From contig NC_133658.1 in assembly GCF_037893015.1 (NCBI RefSeq), positions 254,515,826-254,579,825 on the forward strand: a stretch of DNA of 64,000 nt, given 5' to 3'. The notes beneath the pieces were generated by a model. It had not been told where the DNA came from, searched no databases, and worked only from the letters and a program-made list of their open reading frames with translations. Positions 56,689 through 64,000 of this stretch are shown piece by piece (position 1 is the first letter of the stretch; each line of letters begins with the position of its first letter). A program made the translations under genes and the position numbers. The stretch comes from Macrotis lagotis (taxonomy: Eukaryota; Chordata; Mammalia; Peramelemorphia; Peramelidae).

Positions 56689-58832
56689 ACTAGCAAAAAC
56701 AACATATGAATAGTAGAAAATACAAAATAAGGAGTAATAAGGAAGGGTAAAGGAGAAATCTAAGTTCTGTAGAAAAATTTCAGAAGGAAAAAAAGAACTA
56801 ACAATTCAGAGGAACATAGAAGTTTTCACTGAGGAGGTAACACCTGAGTTGAGTTTTGAAGAAAGATAAGGATTCTAAAAGTTGAAAATGAACGAAGTAA
56901 TATATATTCTGGGTGAGTGAAGACTTATATTTTTTAAAATGTCAAGTTCAGAAAACAGTTAATATTCCAGTTCATAATGAGTGGGGACTCCAAAAGAAAG
57001 CTGCATTAAATAAGCCTGGAAAAGTAGGGTGGAGCCTCATTACAAAAAGTCTTATATCCTGGTCTACAGAAGTCACATAATTTATTATCCCAGAGAAAAC
57101 TGTTTCTTAAGGTTTGTTCTTAGGTTTAGAATGGGGTTTTTAGTTGTTGCTTATTTGATTTTTTGAGGGAGTAAGGGGACCTAGTCAGACCTATGCCTTG
57201 AATAGTTTATTTTGGCAGCTGTGTAAAGGATGAAATGGAGAGAGTGGAGGTAGAGAGGTCAATCAGAAAGGCTATTACAACAGTCTACTGAAGATGTGAT
57301 GATGACCACAATGGAGATCATGGATAGGGAGAGAGGACACACAAAAAAAATTTAAGATAGAATCTATATTACTTAGCAAGTAAATGAGGATGAAAGATGA
57401 GGAATAAGATTAAGGAAACAAGATTGCAAATGTAATGGTGAATGATTATTTTTCCAATACAAACAGGGCCATTTTTAGAATAGATGGGTTTAAGAAAGAA
57501 AGATATGCTGTGTTGGAATGACAGCAGAACACTCAAATGAAAAAATCCAGCAGACAACTGAGATAGAGGCACAGAAATTTAAAACGAAGATTAAGGATAT
57601 ACACATATATATATATACATATATATATATATTATAAAGTGCAGAAAGAAAAGACAAAAAATTCACACTTGAAGGGTGGGGAATAATGATTTAGCAAAAG
57701 ACATTAAGAAATATAGTTAGATAGGTAAGAAGAAAATCAGGGAGAGAAAAGTTCCTAAGGAATCAAGAGACAAAATATCTAGGAGAATGGGGAAGACAAT
57801 ACCTATATAAACAGAAATATCAAAGAGGATGAAAAACTGAGAAAAAAATCACTGGAATTATAATCATAGATCATTGGTAACCTTGAGAAAGGCAGCTTCA
57901 AGAGACTGGTAGAATCTGAAGCCAAACTGTAAGAAATATATGAGTGATAAAGGAAATGAAAGCAGTGAGAGAGATGATACTTTCTTGAGGTCTGGCAATA
58001 AAATTTAGGAGAGATTATAAAATAAGATAATAATTAAGGATAGAGTCAAGTGGAAGTTTGTTGTTGGTGGGCTGTTTATTTTAGGCACATAGGAGATTTG
58101 AAGATTATAAGCAATGGAGAAATATCTAGTAAATATGGGAAGACCAAAGATGAATGAAAGAAAGCATGTGGATCAATGAGGCAAACTCCTGAATAAGATT
58201 GGGATAGGATTAAAGGCACAAATAGAGGAGATGTTAAGAATGAGAATTACTGCACCCTCAAAAACTGGATGAAAGAAGAAAACAAGAAATGAGAGATCAG
58301 CAAATGCAAGATTTGATTTTCTAAGTGAAGTTGAAAGCAGCCATCTATTGAGAAGTTGCTATTTTGAACTATGAGCTTCTTTAGGGAAATGTGATAGACA
58401 ATTAGGAAAGCATATAAATATTGTCATGTAATACTGATGTCCAACTGAAATTAGAAAACAAAACATCTACTAGACCCAGTAGACATGGTTGTATGACTTC
58501 CTCCAAAGTCATTTCAGCAATTCATAGGAACAAAGAAGTCAGACAGTAGAAATAATCCAAGTTTGAGAAATAGCAAGATATCACTATTCAAAGAACAGGG
58601 GAATATCCTGCATGGATGAAATAAATTGCATAATTGAATTGTTAAACTACAGAGTCAAGGCAGTAAGAAGAGATAAGTGAGGGAAGTACAAGGAAAATGG
58701 ATAGGAAAACAGGAATAAAAGAATCAGAGATCTAAATTAGGAAAAGTAAAATGTTTAGGAAGGAGAGAGAGGAAGATCAGGGAATTTCAGAGTTGGTGAC
58801 TTCATAAAGACAGTACTCCTTAGAGTTTAAGT

Positions 58833-59025
58833 CAGTGGTGTCAAACACAAATAGAAACAAAAGCCCCTAAACTACACAGAACAGTTCCCATGTATAACAT
58901 ATCACTTAGAAAAACAAAGGTTAACATCATATGTGTGTGTGTATATTCTATTTTTTTATATATTTCTCAATTACATTTTAATCTGATTCAGGTTGAACTT
59001 GTTGAGGCTGTGTTTGACATCTCTG
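58833..59025. mobile_element. hAT-type non-autonomous element
   Basis: Inverted ends CAGTGGTGTCAAAC and GTTTGACATCTCTG; 8-bp flanks 'gtttaagt' and 'gtctaaga'. 193 bp, the same family as 23060-23262. Confidence 0.7.
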
Positions 59026-59329
59026 GTCTAAGATCTGAGCATTCCATAGGAAGTAGATTGGAAATCCAAGTGCTAGAGTTCAGGAAATCGATTATCCATG
59101 AGACCAGAATGTTAAAGGAGCATCAACATGAACACTGAGATTTCCAAGAATGAGAACTGACACTGAACAGAGAAAACTCTGAGAAAGGTACTTAATTACT
59201 TGAGAAAGGAAATGGAATAACTGTAGGGAAGGCCAGTAGATGGCAGCAACAAGGATGTGACTAGAATACTATAAATAAATGAAGTGAATCTCAAAGAAGT
59301 GTTTAATATGAGCAAGATTACCCAATAAA

Positions 59330-59580
59330 AGGTCAAAGTATTTGAACAAAAAGTTTTCAAACTAAGAAATACAAACTATCAATAAGCATATGAAAAAATG
59401 CTCCAAAGTACCAATAATTAGAGAAATGCAAATTAAAATATGTCTGAATTTCTTCCTCATATTTATCAGAATGACAACAATTCCAATAAAGAAAACTGGT
59501 GGTGGGATTACAGATACACTGTTTTAGGGCTATGGATTGCTGCAGCCATTCTGAAAGACAATTTAGAAGGTAACTGACAA
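59330..59580 (+). mobile_element. L1 ORF2 C-terminal fragment
   Basis: Frame pieces resemble the 'HMKKC' and 'IIREMQIK' segments of L1 ORF2 ('aagcatatgaaaaaatgctc', 'attagagaaatgcaaattaa'). Short and diverged. Confidence 0.65.
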
Positions 59581-59654
59581 TTATTTAAATGAAGAGAACA
59601 GAAAAGAAAGCAGGCTAGCAGGAAGCATAAGTGAGAAAAAGAACTCTGAAAACT

Positions 59655-59905
59655 ATTGTGGCTGTTCAGTCCTTCAATTGTATCTGACTCTGTGACCTCA
59701 AGGACTATACTGTGCAAGGGTTTTCTTGGTAAAAAATATTGGGGTGATCTGCCATTTCCTTCTCCTGTGGATTAAAGCAACAAGAGGTAAGTGACTTGCC
59801 TAGCTAGGGTCACATAGCTAGCAAGTGTTTTGAGGATAAATTTGAACTCTGATCTTCTGATTCCAAGTACAATACTCTATCCAAGGAACCATCTAGTTGC
59901 CTCTT
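59655..59905 (-). mobile_element. MAR1-type CORE-SINE, reverse
   Basis: 'tgtatctgactctgtgacct', 'tggggtgatctgccatttcc', 'gtaagtgacttgcctagcta', 'ccatctagttgcctct'. Confidence 0.75.
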
Positions 59906-60369
59906 TGAAAACTATTAACTGAACTTACTTTTATACTTAAAAGAAAATCAAACTATTACATGTACAATGCTTTTATTCTGTTCTACTATGTTTTTGGAAA
60001 TGTCCAATATTTAAGTCCAAAACAAAAATTTTTAATTTAAAAAGAGAGTGGCAGAAGTAAATGGATAAAGTACATGAGAAAAGAACCAATCAGTCCTAGA
60101 ATGATCAAATAGGATGTAAAGTCAGCCCTCATTAGCATAAACACCTTAAACAAAAATGTTGCTTTTCATGTTATTTTTTACTTTCTTTCATTCATTTTTC
60201 TGAGACTTATTGTACAAAATGGCATATATGGAAATGTTTCAAGTGATTGTACCTGTAATAAATAGTATTGGATTGCTTGGCATCTCTGGGGCTGGGGGGT
60301 GGTAGATAGAATTTGGAACTCAGAACATTTTTAGCTGGTTTTAAAATCATTTTAACATATAATTGGGGA

Positions 60370-60532
60370 AGGGGGCAGTTAAGTGGCACAGTGGACAGAA
60401 CACCAACCCTGAAGCCAGGAGGATTGAGTTCAAATCCAGACCCAGATACTTAATAATTACCCAGCTGTGTGATCCTAGGCAAGTCACTTAACCCCATTGC
60501 CTTGTAAAAAAACAAACAAAAAAAACCCTCAA
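60370..60532 (+). mobile_element. tRNA-derived SINE
   Basis: Forward copy; short target duplication ATAATTGGGGA at 60359-60369 and 60533-60543. Confidence 0.88.
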
Positions 60533-61544
60533 ATAATTGGGGAGAAATAAATTATTTTTAAATGTTGCTATTACTGAGAAATCCCATATACAAACACTAT
60601 CAACATTTTACTTAAATATAAGAGCCCTCACCCAAAGAGGAACAATTTTCTCTTTAAATTTACTTTCAGTTTGGCCCTCTTAACACTGAGAAGCTTACAA
60701 GATAATATAAGGGTCCAGAAGATACACCTCAATCAAAAGGAAAAGATGTGGCTTTAAGGTCAATTATTTATTCTATCTTTGATGTACTGCTCCAAAATTT
60801 ATTGTCCCAGAGTTCTGTGGCTCAAGCAAAGGGTAGCTGTCCCTATATAAAGTTTCTGTTTTATTCTCAAAAAATGATGTTTAGCAACAATTTTGTAGGA
60901 AAATGCATAAACCTCTCATTTCCTCTGCTATAGAACTGGCTTAAGATAGTTTAGAAATTCTGTCCAATATAAATACTATATCAACTGTCTTCTAGCATTA
61001 GTCATTTCCTCCTCATTGAGTTCATTAGAAGGTTACTTCGTTCTCAGATTATGACAAGATCACACTATAAATTTACAGAGGGATTTGCCAGTGCTATTGT
61101 TTCAGAATTTCATCTTTTTCCATCCTGGTTTGCTTTTGGCCAGTATTCAAAGGCTTTTTTCCTTCCAGCTATGACAATGGTATGATCTATGCAGGAGATG
61201 AGACTTCATCATTCCACATGTGTGGGGGACTAAAGGGTGGGAAAGGAGGGGGCTCAATGGAACATCTTGTGCACAGCAATACAAATAGCCTTGCCCCAAC
61301 CCTCCTCCAAAGAGGTAGCTTACATGGCCTTTATTCCTAGTCAACTTCCTAGAACTGAGGTTGTGATACAAAGCAAAAAACTGGTTTGTAGGCAGCAAGA
61401 AGGTCCTTCTGTACACTGATGTAGCTGATGATATGAGGAGAAAGAACAATACCTGTGAAGAACCACTCAACTATACTCTGATCTGCTACATAAATAAATC
61501 TATCTTCTTCAGATTATGAAGTTTCTTTAAAAAAAATTTGTTTA

Positions 61545-61645
61545 CTTTGCAGAAAGTCAGGTGAGAAAATTAAGTCAGGGGGAGGGAAGTAAGATTAGTG
61601 GAAAAATTGTAAAACTCAAAATAAATGAAATCTTTAATAAAAAAA
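61545..61645 (+). mobile_element. Very short L1 3' tail insertion
   Basis: 'gggggagggaagtaagatta', 'attgtaaaactcaaaataa' and 'ctttaataaaaa' equal the last about 85 bases of the modern L1 3' UTR seen at 29180-29250. Confidence 0.75.
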
Positions 61646-61649
61646 ATTG

Positions 61650-61860
61650 AGCCTAATTCAAAGTGTTTCTCTGTGTCAGTCTGGCCATTTGTCTCTGCAT
61701 CTGTGTGTCTGTATCTGTCTGTCTTATCCCTAAGTGGATTTCTCTCTATGTGTGACTGTCGATCTATTTTGCTTATATTTTTATGTCCAGCACTTTGCAC
61801 TTTTGACATACTATTTGCTTGTGTGTGTGTGTGTGTGTGTGTGTGCACGCACTTATCTAT
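61650..61860 (+). repeat. (TCTG)n-like tract with a (GT)n run
   Basis: Interrupted TCTG/TCTC sequence, and GT repeats at about 61819-61845. Open frames across it are low-complexity artefacts. Confidence 0.75.
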
Positions 61861-62179
61861 GGGTCTTTATTTCTATGTCTGTCCATATGGTTCTAGGGGG
61901 AGGAAAAGGACCACAGGGGGTCTCAGGCATAAGAAAAAAATTGTCACAATTTTCTCTATCATTTGAAGTTCTTGACATGTGCAGGGAATCCCTTATATGA
62001 AGAATCAGGAGCTAGGGCTCAGGACAAACTGTTCCTCGCCTATATATAAAGCTACTTCTTCCTGAAATAGGATAGGTGGGGCTGTGACTAGGTAACTTCT
62101 AAATTGGAAGAGTTGTAGCAGATGGATGTTAAATCTATTTGCTATCATCACAGACTAAGAGATGAAGGATACTGGGACT

Positions 62180-62410
62180 TATTAATCATCTATTATGTGG
62201 CAGGTACCACACTAGATACTTTTTAAATATCTTGTTTGACCTTGACAACAACCCTAAAAGTTTTATTGTCTTTATTATTCCCATTTTACAGTTGAGGAAA
62301 GGCAAATAGAAATTAGGTGACTTCAACAGTCACATGGCTAGTACATGTCTGAGTCTGGATGTCAACTCAAACCTTCCTGACTTTACAGCTAACATTTTCT
62401 CTTCCATCTA
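62180..62410 (-). repeat. MIR-like SINE, reverse
   Basis: 'taatcatctattatgtggca', 'ttattcccattttacagttg', 'gtcacatggctagtacatgt', 'accttcctgactttacagct'. Confidence 0.6.
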
Positions 62411-62939
62411 AATGACTAAGAATTGGCTAGATCAGAGCATCAAACATGCAAATGAATCCTGTAACACTCCCAAGATCAGTATGTGTTTAAACATGCATAC
62501 ACGTGCATATCTCTCTTCTCTCTTCAATCTCACATTATCAACTGCCTACTGGACTAGATATCCTGCAAGCATTTTAAACTCAACATGTCCAAAAGAGAAT
62601 TCATGACCTTTCCCCCAAATCCAACCCCTTTTAAAAGCTGCCCAATTTGCCCACTTCATTCAATGAACAAGATTGAAAAAAAAACCCTTGTGTTTGTATT
62701 GTATTTATGAATTCGATTTGTACTTTACATGGCAGAATTAGAATGTCGATTATTGAACTTTAGCAGGTAATTTTTATCCATTACTGACCCCTGAATGGAT
62801 TCCATTTTATTTTGTTTCTGTTGTATAGTGAGATGTTATTGAATTTCAATAGAATTTTATAAAAGTTCCTTTAAATTATGCTGTCATTTATAAGCAAATA
62901 ACTAAAAGTTACTAAAAAACAAACAAAAAAACCCTGCCC

Positions 62940-63905
62940 TATTGCTATCAAGAACACTATTATCTTTTTGTCACCTATTTTTCCTACCTTGGTACCCACC
63001 TCAGTTCTTCTCTCTCACTCATACCTCCTATAACACTGACACCACTTTAGTACAGATCCTCATCATCTCACATTTTATCATAGCCTATTTGTGGTTTTGT
63101 TTGCCTCAGGTGTCTACACTCCAATCCAAACTCCTTTCAGCCAATAAAGTGATTTTCCTAAAGTGTAGATCTGATCTTGCCACACATACCTATTCAAACT
63201 CCAATGGCTCTCTATGACCTCCAGGATCAAATACAAAGTTATCTGTTTAGCATTCAAAGCCCTTCATAACCTACCCCCTTCCCAACTTTCCAATTTCCTT
63301 CCTCCTTTCTACCAGATACACACTCTTCAATCTAGTGACACTGACCTTCTGGCTGTTCTGCCAACAAGTCCCTCCATCTCTTGTTTATAAATATCATCTC
63401 TGGTTGTCCCCCATGCCTATGCTCCCTCCTCTGTTCCAACTATCAACTTCCTTGGCTCCCTTTAAGTTCCAAATAAAATTCAACCTTCTTCAGAAAGCCT
63501 TTCCCAATTCTTAATTCTAATGTTTTCCCTCTGTTACTTATTTCCTATTTACTCCACACATAGCTTATATTGTACATTTGTTTTCATCTTGTTTCCTATG
63601 CTATTTTACAAACTCCTTGAGGATAGAGACTGTCTTGCTTTTTGTATTCCCATGCTTAGCACAGTAAATGGTTTTTATTTGTTTTTGTTTTTGCTTTTTG
63701 CTTTTAGCTTTTGCAAGGCAATGGGGTTAAGTGGCTTGCCCAAGGCCACACAGCTAGGTAATTATTAAGTGTCTGAGGCCGGATTTGAACTCAGGTAACT
63801 CCTAACTCCAGGGCGGGTGCTCTATCCACTGCACCACCTAGCTGCCCCACTGCGCCATCTAGCTGCCCCTCAGTAAATTTTAATAAAGGTGACTGATTGA
63901 TTGGG
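62940..63905 (+). mobile_element. L2 LINE 3' region, long copy, split by a SINE
   Basis: Best-preserved L2 in the window: 'tgatcttgccacacatacct', 'tggctctctatgacctccag', 'aagcccttcataacctaccc', 'cttcagaaagcctttcccaa', 'ctccttgaggatagagactg', 'atgcttagcacagtaaatg'. After the SINE it ends with 'agtaaattttaataaaggtg' and 'actgattgattg', the L2 3' tail repeats. Confidence 0.8.
63670..63870 (-). mobile_element. tRNA-derived SINE with duplicated head
   Basis: Reverse copy inside the L2. The target duplication is CAGTAAAT (63662 and 63871). The head occurs twice: ACTGCACCACCTAGCTGCCCC at 63828 followed at once by ACTGCGCCATCTAGCTGCCCC at 63849 (period 21). Confidence 0.92.
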
Positions 63906-64000
63906 CCTGGATTCAGGAAGAATAATGTTCAAATCGGTACTTACTGAGTCTGTGACTCTGGGCAAGTCACTTAACCATTCTCAGCTTCCATTTCTTCATC
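63906..64000 (+). mobile_element. Start of a MAR1/MIR-like SINE, cut by the window edge
   Basis: 'gggcctggattcaggaagaa', 'ctgggcaagtcacttaacca' and 'cttccatttcttcatc' form the tRNA-like body of a forward copy. Confidence 0.6.

Larger units (their letters stand above)
56094..64000 (-). other. ATP9A intron upstream of E1 (incomplete)
   Basis: At least 7.9 kb to the window edge. I looked for the next upstream exon (expected to encode the segment before DESTGE) on the minus strand and did not find it. 56100-58800 is AT/purine-rich, with a (TTA)n run (56655-56688) and a (TA)n run (57600-57632). 60533-61540 is unique. Confidence 0.75.

Noticed and set aside
61147..61470. 107-codon minus-strand open frame in the upstream ATP9A intron, considered as a missing exon
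   Set aside because: Its sequence does not resemble any part of ATP9A and lacks fitting splice phases.
1..64000. CRISPR arrays, prokaryotic operons, or a novel defence or biosynthetic system
   Set aside because: The window is vertebrate nuclear DNA; the repeats are microsatellites and retroposons without regular spacers, and only one gene is present.

Overview
This window is mammalian nuclear DNA, almost certainly from a marsupial. It is AT-rich and intron-rich and carries no prokaryotic-style operons. It is packed with marsupial-type retroposons: tRNA-derived SINEs with the head GGGGCAGCTAGGTGG, MAR1/CORE-type SINEs, L1 copies with a marsupial-style 3' end, ORF1-only 'half-L1' (HAL1-like) elements, old L2 and CR1/L3 LINEs, MIR-like fragments and short hAT-type DNA elements. 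The abundance of the short SINE suggests an Australian dasyurid-like species, but that is inference; 'marsupial' is the safe call.

The only protein-coding gene I can support is the 3' half of ATP9A, a P4-type ATPase (class II phospholipid-flippase family), on the minus strand. Thirteen consecutive coding exons lie between 56093 and 24834. I call them E1 to E13 in transcript order, numbered only within this window. All splice sites are GT/AG, all phases join in frame, and together they encode the last 491 residues and the stop codon. They include the KGAD, TGDK and GDGGND motifs and six C-terminal membrane segments. The 5' half, with the DKTGT phosphorylation motif and the promoter, lies beyond 64000. 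A probable 5.4-kb 3' UTR follows the stop, ending near a poly(A) signal at about 19380. This block is notably poor in recent SINEs.

Layout: 1-19.36 kb is intergenic DNA downstream of ATP9A, mostly old repeats. It contains a tail-to-tail pair of HAL1-like elements (5.05-10.45 kb), a 213-bp tandem duplication (17.2-17.6 kb) and an AT-rich stretch with homeodomain/POU-like motifs (14.34-14.53 kb). 19.36-24.83 kb is the probable 3' UTR. 24.83-56.09 kb holds the exons and introns of ATP9A. The introns contain a recent 5'-truncated L1 (27.8-29.3 kb), a nest of L1s and SINEs (46.2-50.6 kb) and a truncated U2 snRNA retropseudogene with perfect flanking repeats (53.64 kb). 56.09-64 kb is one further ATP9A intron with no recognisable exon.

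I found no CRISPR array, no convincing functional RNA gene and no undescribed multi-gene system. The noteworthy observations concern genome structure: serial retroposon insertions into re-used target sites, SINEs with duplicated heads, the HAL1 inverted pair, a UG-repeat in the ATP9A 3' UTR, and an unusual splice donor.
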